In this document: positions 38,116-46,336 of the stretch, in pieces
Layout: the number at the start of each line of letters is the position of its first letter
Position numbering within the stretch: the first letter of the stretch is position 1
From: Pseudoalteromonas carrageenovora IAM 12662
GTDB taxonomy: Bacteria; Pseudomonadota; Gammaproteobacteria; Enterobacterales; Alteromonadaceae
Length of the DNA stretch: 64,000 nucleotides
Assembly (NCBI RefSeq): GCF_900239935.1
Contig: NZ_LT965929.1
Span: 62,001 to 126,000, forward strand
Direction: 5' to 3'
The notes under the pieces: generated by a model
Databases searched by the model: none
What the model saw: only the letters and a program-made list of their open reading frames with translations
Told to the model about the DNA's origin: nothing
Program-made: the position numbers and the translations under genes

Positions 38116-40067
38116 ATTGCGCTCACCTCTTCTTTTTCCCAAAAATATCCCGCTGAAACAGAAGATGTTTTTGTAACTTGATCAAAACTAATGTCATATT
38201 TACAAGAAATAGAATCTTTCATTTGCCCAATATATTGCTCATTTACTTCAGTATCAGTGGATAAAATAATGACCTGTTCAGAAGCATTCGGAAAATAATG
38301 TTGAACAAGCTTATCTCTATGATTTGAATCGAGCCTGCCTAAAGGTGTATCTATAACTACAGGTAATTTTTTACCAGAAACACTAGCAAGTGCATCCAAC
38401 ATAGCAATAGCAAAAATTTGCTTTTCACCTGCAGAAAGTCCATTTTTATCGATGTTATTGCCGAAGTCATCTACCAAAACGACATTATAGCTATGAGGGT
38501 CAATACTAATATTTAGTTTAACATCTTCTTTTCTATTAAGTTTTTTATAAGATTCTATAAACTTAGTTTCAATCTCTGTCAGTTTTAATTTAACCAGTTC
38601 ATTCGAAAACTCATCAAGTAAAGTAATAGTTCTACTTGCTCTTATAGCAGAATCTTCTTCGCCAAACGCTGTTTTCATTTCTTTTTGAAGCTTAACTAAT
38701 TTGCTTGTTAAATCTTGAGCACTTTTAAACAGAGTTTTTGCGTCAAATAAAATCGCCTTATACTCTTTAACAAAAGTACTTTTCTCTTTCTCTAAAAGCC
38801 TTAATTTGTCAAAAGAAACCTGCAATTGTTCCTGCTCAGGAGCTCTTGATACATTTATTGAAGCATTTTCAATTGTGCTTTGTAGCTTTACTAACTCTAG
38901 TTTTAACTCTTTAGCATTTTGTGAAGAAATAAGTGCTTGCTGATTTACTTGTGCATGGAGTAATGCGCTTTGTTGTTCACTTAAATCAAAACTTATTAAG
39001 TTAGCCCCAGGTTGACTGTAGTCATCGGCGGCCTCTAATAATTGAGCTCTTAAAGCAAAAAAATCTTTTGAGCTATATTGATCTAAAAAGCCATTAAGCT
39101 GATTTTTAAAAGCTACTTTTTTGGCCGAGTCTTGTGTCTTTGTTATTTCGGTAAGCAAAGTAGTTAGGGTTTTTTGTGCTAAGCTCAAAGCATAATCGCC
39201 TTCAAGTTCATGCTGTAAGCGACTTTCAAGTACTGCTTTATTTTGAATATTAAGATCTATTGATTGCTGAGTATCTTCACGGCTTGCTGCCCAAGCTCCT
39301 CCTCCAGATAATAACTCTTGCTCTGCTAAAGTTATTTTACTGTTAAGCTCTGTAATGCTGTTAAATATTAAGTCAGCTTCATTACGCTTTAGAAGAGCTT
39401 GTGATAGTAATTCATCTTTCTCAGCTTCTAATTCATGATATTGCTCTTTTAATTTTTCTTCACTTGCTGCTATACCAGCTTTGCGCAGATAAATTCTTAA
39501 ATCTTCTTTTAAACGAGTAACTATATCTAAGCCAAGTAAACGTTTTACTGCATGCTGTAAAATTATGCCTGAGTTATCTTCAGCAAGCTCAGCTATTTTC
39601 TCACCATCGAAAAAGACTAAATCAGCTATTCCCGCAGGGATCAACTCTATTAAGAATGCTTGAGCTTGCTCATAGTTAAGCTCAAACTTTTCTACACCAT
39701 CTTCTACAATAACAAGTTCGTCAATTTTACCGTATTGCCACTGACGTTTTACGCAATAACTATAGCAAACACCTTGCCTTACATAATCAAACTCAAGCTC
39801 TAAATATGCTCTTTTATTATCAGTTTTACCGTCACTGTTATTAATAAGTTTTTGTAATTCTCCAATAAATGCAGGATTTGAAAGATTGCCTGAAAAAGCT
39901 TGTCTCCCTAGTAGGGCGAATCTTATTGCAGTCAAAATACTTGTCTTACCTGCGCCGTTTAAGCCGCCGAACAGAATAATGGGTTTATGTTTTTGAGGTT
40001 TTAAATCAATTTCATGTCTACCCGCAAACACTCTAAAGTTATTTAAACGTAGCTTATTAATAATCAT
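38112..40067 (-). CDS. dndD: DndD, SMC-like ATPase of DNA phosphorothioation
   Basis: 651 aa. Walker A is LFGGLNGAGKTS near residue 32. A long coiled coil spans about 190-520, the ABC signature is LSAGEKQ near 553, and Walker B with the D-loop reads PVVIDTPLGRLD near 580. This is the SMC/Rad50 layout expected of DndD, which is thought to open or nick DNA for sulfur insertion. It follows dndC with a 2-base gap and overlaps dndE by 4 bases. Confidence 0.95.
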   Translation of the reverse strand: MIINKLRLNNFRVFAGRHEIDLKPQKHKPIILFGGLNGAGKTSILTAIRFALLGRQAFSGNLSNPAFIGELQKLINNSDGKTDNKRAYLELEFDYVRQGVCYSYCVKRQWQYGKIDELVIVEDGVEKFELNYEQAQAFLIELIPAGIADLVFFDGEKIAELAEDNSGIILQHAVKRLLGLDIVTRLKEDLRIYLRKAGIAASEEKLKEQYHELEAEKDELLSQALLKRNEADLIFNSITELNSKITLAEQELLSGGGAWAASREDTQQSIDLNIQNKAVLESRLQHELEGDYALSLAQKTLTTLLTEITKTQDSAKKVAFKNQLNGFLDQYSSKDFFALRAQLLEAADDYSQPGANLISFDLSEQQSALLHAQVNQQALISSQNAKELKLELVKLQSTIENASINVSRAPEQEQLQVSFDKLRLLEKEKSTFVKEYKAILFDAKTLFKSAQDLTSKLVKLQKEMKTAFGEEDSAIRASRTITLLDEFSNELVKLKLTEIETKFIESYKKLNRKEDVKLNISIDPHSYNVVLVDDFGNNIDKNGLSAGEKQIFAIAMLDALASVSGKKLPVVIDTPLGRLDSNHRDKLVQHYFPNASEQVIILSTDTEVNEQYIGQMKDSISCKYDISFDQVTKTSSVSAGYFWEKEEVSAI

Positions 40068-40069
40068 TT

Positions 40070-41653
40070 TTATAAATCACTGTTTATTAGCGAGTCAATT
40101 CCGTCTAACTCAGCTTGAATTTCATTTATATCTTGTAGTAACGAATACTGTAAAACTTTCTCTGATTCACGCTTTTGCTTTGCAGCATCCACATTGCCCC
40201 AGTCTTGGCGTAATACTTTATCTAAACGATTAAAAATACCTTGGCGCTTGCCTAAACCAGATACACTCAGCTCTAAATCAATTAGCTTTTTCACTAGCTC
40301 GGCATCCACCTGATGAACGTGAGCCATATGATCAATCATTTCAGATTCAACATTAGTAAACGTATTTCCATCATCTTCTAAAAACTCAACAGGCCCATTG
40401 GGATATACACGTTTATAAATTTTAGGTAAGTCGTCGGCCCAGTCGGGTGTTAGCGGATCATTTCGCCATTGGTGACGTATTTCATGGAGTTCGGCTTCTG
40501 TAATTAATGAAACTTCACGGCCTTGCTCATTAATTTCTTTTTCCATGGTTAGTAGGTGCTCTAACCACTCTTTACGTAGGTGTAAAAAGTAAGGCCCATG
40601 AATAAACTCGATGTCTTTTTCTTCTTGCATACCGTGTTTAACGCTCACTTTACCGTCGCGTCTTCTGTTTTGGCGGTACAATCCTTTTACACTGGGCTCA
40701 GTCGTTGAGTGCAAAAAGTTTCTAAAAGAGGCTAAAGGTTGTAACCAAGCTTCACCGTTCGCTATAAGTCCATCAATTGCTTTATCCTTAGTAACAACAG
40801 TGCAGCTCCAGCAACCAAAACGAGATTTACCACACCCAGGTGAAGAGGCTGTTTCAACCAATGGGCACTCACCACTAGTTGAGTTTGTACTATCATAAAG
40901 CTCCACTAAAGCGATATTTGAAGTACCCCAAGGTGTTTCCCAAGGGCCTAGTTCTTCATATTGCCCTGGCGCAATTTGTTGTCCTAACAGATGCCAAACC
41001 TCTTGTACTTGCCAATCTTTTATTGGCGCGTATCGGCGATAGTGAGGGTCTGTTTCATCAAAATACTCTTTGCCTGAATGGTACTTTTCTAATATATCTT
41101 CACGGTTTTTACTTTCTTGAGAGCGAGAACCGATAACGACTATAGGGGCTTGTTCAGCGCTAAACTCAGTTTTAGCAAAGTCTTTAAAAGGGTTTAGTTT
41201 TATTTTTTCAGTACACCAACGGTTTAGCTTTAAATTAGGTGCAGGGTAACCACGCCCAAGTAAACGAGACCAAAATGTATCACTCGCTTTAGGTGTAATA
41301 ATACGAGTTTCTATTGGCAAGTCAGTGATGCTAGCTGCCCGCTGCAATGTATTTAAAGCATGCAGTGCTTTTTGTAAGTAAATAGGCACTTCAGCTAAGG
41401 TATCGCAAAATACAACGTAAACTTTATTAGTACGTTGTTCAGGGCTTAAACCAAGTAGAGCTAAATACACAAGCGTTAATATAGCGGTTGAATCCTTACC
41501 GCCACTAAAAGCTACAACCCAAGGTTGGTTTTCACGCATGTATAAATACTGAATCTCTGCAAGTTGCTCCTTTAAAGGGCGATCGGCAAAGGTTTGGTCT
41601 TCGATAAAATCCATGTAGTCATGGATATCGTCATAATTTTGAAATTCAAACAT
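40070..41653 (-). CDS. dndC: DndC, ATP-pyrophosphatase / sulfurtransferase of DNA phosphorothioation
   Basis: 527 aa, PAPS-reductase-like. The PP-loop is VVAFSGGKDSTAIL near residue 46. Four cysteines for an iron-sulfur cluster lie in SGECPLVET and PGCGKSRFGCWSCTVV near residues 265-290. It activates and passes sulfur to DNA, using a cysteine desulfurase. No dndA desulfurase gene is in the window, so a chromosomal IscS-type enzyme probably supplies sulfur, as in other DndA-less clusters. The N-terminus overlaps the end of dndB by 8 bases. Confidence 0.95.
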   Translation of the reverse strand: MFEFQNYDDIHDYMDFIEDQTFADRPLKEQLAEIQYLYMRENQPWVVAFSGGKDSTAILTLVYLALLGLSPEQRTNKVYVVFCDTLAEVPIYLQKALHALNTLQRAASITDLPIETRIITPKASDTFWSRLLGRGYPAPNLKLNRWCTEKIKLNPFKDFAKTEFSAEQAPIVVIGSRSQESKNREDILEKYHSGKEYFDETDPHYRRYAPIKDWQVQEVWHLLGQQIAPGQYEELGPWETPWGTSNIALVELYDSTNSTSGECPLVETASSPGCGKSRFGCWSCTVVTKDKAIDGLIANGEAWLQPLASFRNFLHSTTEPSVKGLYRQNRRRDGKVSVKHGMQEEKDIEFIHGPYFLHLRKEWLEHLLTMEKEINEQGREVSLITEAELHEIRHQWRNDPLTPDWADDLPKIYKRVYPNGPVEFLEDDGNTFTNVESEMIDHMAHVHQVDAELVKKLIDLELSVSGLGKRQGIFNRLDKVLRQDWGNVDAAKQKRESEKVLQYSLLQDINEIQAELDGIDSLINSDL

Positions 41654-42731
41654 GATTACTACTAAACTCTTCTTCTAGTTTTTTATCATCGCCTTCAAGT
41701 TGTAAATCAAGAGCCTGCCTTAAAATATTAGCAGTGAGTTTAATATTACTAGAAGCTTTGGACAATTTTCCGTGGTGCAATGCTCTATTGTCCCATATAG
41801 GGTTGCTCTTTCGCCAATCTATTTTGCTTAACTTTTGCAGAACGTGCTGCCAATCTTTAGGATGCTGAGCAATTAACGACTTACCCATACGCCCTAACGC
41901 ATGCAAACCAATGCCATGAGCATGAATATACTCTTGCCTAAAATTAGCAGGAGAGAGCTCTTTATTATGTACTTGTTGCCATTCAGTTATAACGCCAAAA
42001 CACGCTTGCCAAAAACTAACGGCAATTTGTAAATCACCATCTTCAAAATGTGACTTTGCATTTTTACTGAGGAGTATTTGGCTTGCTTGTTTAATACTAC
42101 TTAAAGTGAATAACTTGGCACTTTTGGGCGAAACAGTCGATTGTTCCATTTCAGTAAAACCCACAAAAGGCTTTATCTCTGTTGCTAGGTAACGTGCAAC
42201 ACCTGCAGACGAATCCCTAAAATCATATAACGCACTAATTGAAGGGCTAGGCTTTACAGCATACTTATTTAAATCGGCAAACATTTGTTGGCTACGTTTT
42301 AGACCTTCATCAACAAAAAATAACACAGATATATTATCTTGACCTAGCTCAGGCATTTCTTTTAATGCTTCTTCAATGGCAGCGCGGCGATGTTGCCCAT
42401 CATTAATCAGTATTTCAGCGTCCATAGGAACTTGTAATACACCTAAGTCGTGAGCTCCTTCATGAGGTATAAACCGCACTTCAGTACCAACAGATGCGGT
42501 TAGCGATGAAAACACATATTCTTTTGGGTTATCAACTAAATAACGAACCATTTCAGGGAGGCGTGTCCGATTTAAGGTACGTTGTGCCCGCAATTCTGCA
42601 GGCACTTCCTCTTCATCAAATAAAAATATTTTAGGAATAATTCTAAGTGGGCAAGTAGCAATGTAAAAAGGGCGACCTGCTTGCTGCCCTCTTACTGCTG
42701 GAAATGAATAGCAATATTTGTTTTCAAACAT
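41646..42731 (-). CDS. dndB: DndB, regulator of the phosphorothioation operon
   Basis: 361 aa from the ATG at 42731 (MFENKYCYSFPAVRGQQAG), the usual N-terminus; a start at 42770 would add 13 residues. The hallmark DGQHRRAAIEEAL is near residue 121, and the DGQHR domain extends to about 250. DndB is known in other bacteria to bind DNA and repress the dnd promoter or tune modification frequency. Here two matching inverted repeats lie just upstream, which fits autoregulation. It is the first gene of the operon and divergent from the RADAR ATPase gene. Confidence 0.92.
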   Translation of the reverse strand: MFENKYCYSFPAVRGQQAGRPFYIATCPLRIIPKIFLFDEEEVPAELRAQRTLNRTRLPEMVRYLVDNPKEYVFSSLTASVGTEVRFIPHEGAHDLGVLQVPMDAEILINDGQHRRAAIEEALKEMPELGQDNISVLFFVDEGLKRSQQMFADLNKYAVKPSPSISALYDFRDSSAGVARYLATEIKPFVGFTEMEQSTVSPKSAKLFTLSSIKQASQILLSKNAKSHFEDGDLQIAVSFWQACFGVITEWQQVHNKELSPANFRQEYIHAHGIGLHALGRMGKSLIAQHPKDWQHVLQKLSKIDWRKSNPIWDNRALHHGKLSKASSNIKLTANILRQALDLQLEGDDKKLEEEFSSNHV

Positions 42732-42743
42732 AATTAAATTTAG

Positions 42744-42761
42744 TTTGTTATTTTTAGCAAA
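42744..42761. promoter_or_regulatory. Operator-like inverted repeat near dndB start
   Basis: TTTGTTA-TTTT-TAGCAAA, one mismatch, 13 bases upstream of dndB. Its centre is 53 bases (five helical turns) from the centre of a perfect version at 42797-42814. Confidence 0.5.
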
Positions 42762-42796
42762 GCTTAACATTTTAAATGGTAATTTATAATCATTTA

Positions 42797-42814
42797 TTTG
42801 TTAAAAATAACAAA
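42797..42814. promoter_or_regulatory. Perfect inverted repeat between dndB and the RADAR operon
   Basis: TTTGTTA-AAAA-TAACAAA; arms extend by one more base on each side (42796-42815). It is placed in the 186-base divergent promoter region. Confidence 0.55.
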
Positions 42815-42917
42815 TTTTTTATCCATTCAGTTTGCATTAACTTTTTATTTTAGTTTTTGTTCCTTTTTCGGCTTTGAATTATTTATAGTTATGATTTAAT
42901 GAGGAAAAATATAGAAG

Positions 42918-45900
42918 ATGGATTCTCATATGAGCTCTCAAAAAAATATTATTCTAAATTTAGAAATGGCAACGGATGTTGTTAATTTGAAGTATAACGA
43001 AGTATTTCAGGTGGAAGCTCGGAAAACTATTTTTGATAAAATAAAACTTCAGCTTCGCAACATTAATAAAAAAGAGCCTAATTATGATGACCTCTTTTAT
43101 GAGCGGTTTCATAATGCGATTACTGTAAGCGGCCCTCGTGGGAGCGGGAAATCAACATTTTTACGGCATGTATTGACTTGTCTTCATTCACCTGGAAAAG
43201 TCGCAAATGAATCACAAGTGGCTGAAATACCAGAGGGTTTATCTGTATTAAGAGTAATAGATCCTACTTTAATATCTTCTAAAGAGCATGTATTAATTAT
43301 TTTAATTTCACAAATTCGTGATGCTATTTCAAAAACAAAAGCCTCTATTCATGATGATAAATATAAAATCTATGAAGAAGCATTGAAAGACTTAGCTGGT
43401 GGGTTATGTCAAATTGATGGAATAGGTTCTTCAAATTATGGTGATGAATGGGAAGATCAAACTTATATTTTAGAAAAAGGGCTTCAAAAAGCAGCTGAGG
43501 GGCGTAACTTAGAGCGGAACTTGAATAAGTTTTTAGATGCAGCTTTAAAAGCCTTAGGAAAAGATGCTTTTGTAGTTACATTTGATGACATCGATACAAA
43601 ATTTGAAAAAGGTTGGCCTGTCCTTGAAACAGTACGTAAATATTTGACTAGTCCGAGATGGGTCATATTAATTTCAGGTGATATTGAATTATATTCTAGA
43701 TTGATAAGGTCAGCTCAATATAAGTCTTTAGGTAAAGAAGTGATGAGTTATGAGAGGCCTTCTAGCCAGTTCCATGGTTCAGCGAACTTAACAAATTTCA
43801 GTCAAGATGCGTTATTAGACACGGTAACAGAATTACAAGAACAATATATGATGAAAGTACTCAAGCCTGAAAATCGGGTAAGTATGCTCACTTTACATCA
43901 AAAAGCTATGAGAACTTCGCTAGATAGTTATTCTACGAATATCAAAGTTAGAGATTTTTCTGGAAATAATAATGAAGATGCTTTAGATGAAGTTCTTGAT
44001 ACATTTCTCTCATATTGTTTAGGGCTAACTCAAGAGCATGAACAAAGAAATGCCTACACTGGTTTACTCAGTATGCAAACTCGTACATTTCTCCAGCTTT
44101 TGAAAGCTATTATGATTGATTTAGGTGTTAAAAACTATATTGAGGAGAATGATCTAAGGGGCTTAAAAATATCTCAATCAGGTCTAGATGAGTTTGCTAA
44201 TAGAGTTGTAGGGATTTTTAATTCATCATTTTCTAATTTTAAAATTCAGTTATCTCATCTGAACGTTGCTGAATACTCAATGGTAACTCTTGCTAGTTTA
44301 TTTTGGCTTTGGGCTGAAGAAGAAGGTTGCTGGGATCAGTTTGATAAGCTAAATACATCGTCAGATAATGAATCCTACAATGCAAGAGTGCTAACTTTTT
44401 TGGTTCTAATAAGTAAACATACAAAGTTTGATTTATCTCAAGCATTTAAATGGATGATATTTACTGCCTTTCCAAAATCGCTAGTTATAAAAATAAATAC
44501 TAATAAGAAACAAGAAGATAAAATTAGTGTTAAGGATATACTGAATTATTTGAGTATTAATGACTTACATAATGGACTTGTTGATAGTACGCAAAAGGCA
44601 TTAATTTCACTTTTAGCGACAGAAAAAAGTGAGCCAGAGACTGTTGGGTTATTTTCAGTACCAAAAAATAATGAAATAAGCTTGCTTTTTGAAGTAAATT
44701 TAGAGCGCTTCTATGAATTGTCAGGTTCATTTAGTTATAAAGAAAAAATAAAAAAGGCTAAGAGTGCAGAGCAGAAAAGGCAATTACGTAAAGAGCTAAA
44801 AGTTTCATTTCACAAAACTATATATCAATTGGGTAGATCAGATACAGACTTTCAAAGTTTTGGCATTCTTGCAGAGTGGTTAAAAGAAATAAGTAGATTA
44901 TATGTTGCTCTGGAGAATAAAAATAAGTTTAAGAACGACAGAACGGTTGGGTTTATATATAACACGCTACAGTCAATAGAAACAATTTATGATTTAGGTT
45001 ACTTTATCAATTTCGCGAAAATTTCAGTTAAAGATTATAAGAAAAGCTCGGAAACAAACTTTCTTTCTGGCGTATCTGTATTGTCTTGTATCTTTGAATT
45101 ATATGAGAAAAGAAATCTTAATATAGTTGAGCTTAAGAAAAATTTAGTAAATGTTATTCCTCAAAATGTACACCTTATGCCTAAGTGGTATCCAGCAAGT
45201 TCATCACCAGGAAGAGAAGATGATGTTGATAGTGATGAAGTTAGTGAATTATCTGATGTGGCTAAAGAATATTCAGGAGAATTTTATAATAACTTACTAA
45301 AATGGCTCTTAGCTGTTAAAAATTATTGGCCAGATAATTTTTTATCAAGTGCATCACTTAACAACCTCTTTAATCATTTTATTGAGAATATCAATGAGAA
45401 ACATGAACCTTCAATTGGTTGCCAGCTTCACTCTCAAATTGTTTTATTTCTTCATTATTGTTTAATTGAAGATGCAAACCGAAACAACGTCCCTAAGCTA
45501 AGCAGCAAAGCTTTAGAAAAGACGGAAAAAGAACTCCATTCAAATATTAAGAAGTATTTAAAAGAAAGTACTTTTTTGAAAAAAATTGAATCAGATAGCA
45601 CGGAAAAATCAATTTATAATTCACACCAGAATATGCTGATAAATCCAAAGAAATCAATTTTTGGTTTGTTATTAGCTTGTCCAATTATAGGTTTGTTTTT
45701 AAGAAAAGAACCAATAGAAAGAAGTTCATCAGGGAAGTGGGATTGGCACCAAGCTCACGCTAGTTGCTTTATATCTTTGACTGATAGTAAGTTTGATATT
45801 CTTAGTGATATAGAAGAAAACTGTAAAAATGATAAGTATATTAATGGCTTGAAGCCTTCCAGCTATGAGGAGACAATATCTGTAAATTATCGTTTATTTA

Positions 45901-46331
45901 TTGTGGCAAAAGATGAATACCTTGAATCATTAAGAGTAACGGGCACAATTGATGAAGAAAATTTATCATTTAATAACTTATGGCCAATTTTAAATACGAT
46001 CCCAATTACTACAGATTGGCAGAAGCTTAATATAAAACTAGATTTGTATGATGTTACAGAGCAAATTGAGATAGTTGACTCAGTTACAGCTGAAGAGAAA
46101 GTCATGGGCGAGGATGAAAGTGCTACCGATGTTGGAAGTACTACCGATGTTGAAAGTACTACCGATGTTGAAAGTACTACCGATGTTGAAAGTACTACCG
46201 ATGTTGAAAGTACTACCGAGGGTGAAAGTACTACCGATGATAGTTTGCAGCAAGATGAGCTAGATTTCTCAAAAATAGCATCTAAAGATAAAACTTTAGA
46301 TAAAACTTTAGATAAAAGTAAAATGAGTTAG
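42918..46331 (+). CDS. rdrA: RADAR-type P-loop ATPase (RdrA-like)
   Basis: 1137 aa. The P-loop TVSGPRGSGKSTFLRHV is near residues 75-90, and a Walker B-like VVTFDDIDTKF is near 218. The rest is a long helical region without recognised domains. It is assigned to RADAR because the next gene is a large divergent adenosine deaminase and the third is a SLATT-like membrane protein, the composition described for RADAR phage defence. In known systems RdrA assembles with RdrB and triggers nucleotide or RNA adenosine deamination on infection. The C-terminus holds seven 6-residue repeats (ESTTDV) that I do not know from RdrA elsewhere. A second possible start is at 42930. Confidence 0.82.
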   Translation: MDSHMSSQKNIILNLEMATDVVNLKYNEVFQVEARKTIFDKIKLQLRNINKKEPNYDDLFYERFHNAITVSGPRGSGKSTFLRHVLTCLHSPGKVANESQVAEIPEGLSVLRVIDPTLISSKEHVLIILISQIRDAISKTKASIHDDKYKIYEEALKDLAGGLCQIDGIGSSNYGDEWEDQTYILEKGLQKAAEGRNLERNLNKFLDAALKALGKDAFVVTFDDIDTKFEKGWPVLETVRKYLTSPRWVILISGDIELYSRLIRSAQYKSLGKEVMSYERPSSQFHGSANLTNFSQDALLDTVTELQEQYMMKVLKPENRVSMLTLHQKAMRTSLDSYSTNIKVRDFSGNNNEDALDEVLDTFLSYCLGLTQEHEQRNAYTGLLSMQTRTFLQLLKAIMIDLGVKNYIEENDLRGLKISQSGLDEFANRVVGIFNSSFSNFKIQLSHLNVAEYSMVTLASLFWLWAEEEGCWDQFDKLNTSSDNESYNARVLTFLVLISKHTKFDLSQAFKWMIFTAFPKSLVIKINTNKKQEDKISVKDILNYLSINDLHNGLVDSTQKALISLLATEKSEPETVGLFSVPKNNEISLLFEVNLERFYELSGSFSYKEKIKKAKSAEQKRQLRKELKVSFHKTIYQLGRSDTDFQSFGILAEWLKEISRLYVALENKNKFKNDRTVGFIYNTLQSIETIYDLGYFINFAKISVKDYKKSSETNFLSGVSVLSCIFELYEKRNLNIVELKKNLVNVIPQNVHLMPKWYPASSSPGREDDVDSDEVSELSDVAKEYSGEFYNNLLKWLLAVKNYWPDNFLSSASLNNLFNHFIENINEKHEPSIGCQLHSQIVLFLHYCLIEDANRNNVPKLSSKALEKTEKELHSNIKKYLKESTFLKKIESDSTEKSIYNSHQNMLINPKKSIFGLLLACPIIGLFLRKEPIERSSSGKWDWHQAHASCFISLTDSKFDILSDIEENCKNDKYINGLKPSSYEETISVNYRLFIVAKDEYLESLRVTGTIDEENLSFNNLWPILNTIPITTDWQKLNIKLDLYDVTEQIEIVDSVTAEEKVMGEDESATDVGSTTDVESTTDVESTTDVESTTDVESTTEGESTTDDSLQQDELDFSKIASKDKTLDKTLDKSKMS
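46116..46241 (+). repeat. Seven 18-bp tandem repeats inside the RADAR ATPase gene
   Basis: Unit GAAAGTACTACCGATGTT, in frame, encoding Glu-Ser-Thr-Thr-Asp-Val. The middle three units (46152-46205) are identical; the outer four differ by one to three bases. A further short repeat of Asp-Lys-Thr-Leu follows before the stop. Length change by whole units would keep the frame. Confidence 0.9.
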
Positions 46332-46336
46332 AGATC

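Noticed and set aside
38112..40067. Second SbcC/RecF-type repair gene
   Set aside because: The SMC-like ATPase lies between dndC and dndE with coupled overlaps, so it is DndD.
46075..46263. Alternative frame over the RADAR ATPase repeats
   Set aside because: It is only the shifted reading of the 18-bp tandem repeats; the long frame carries the P-loop and is the real gene.
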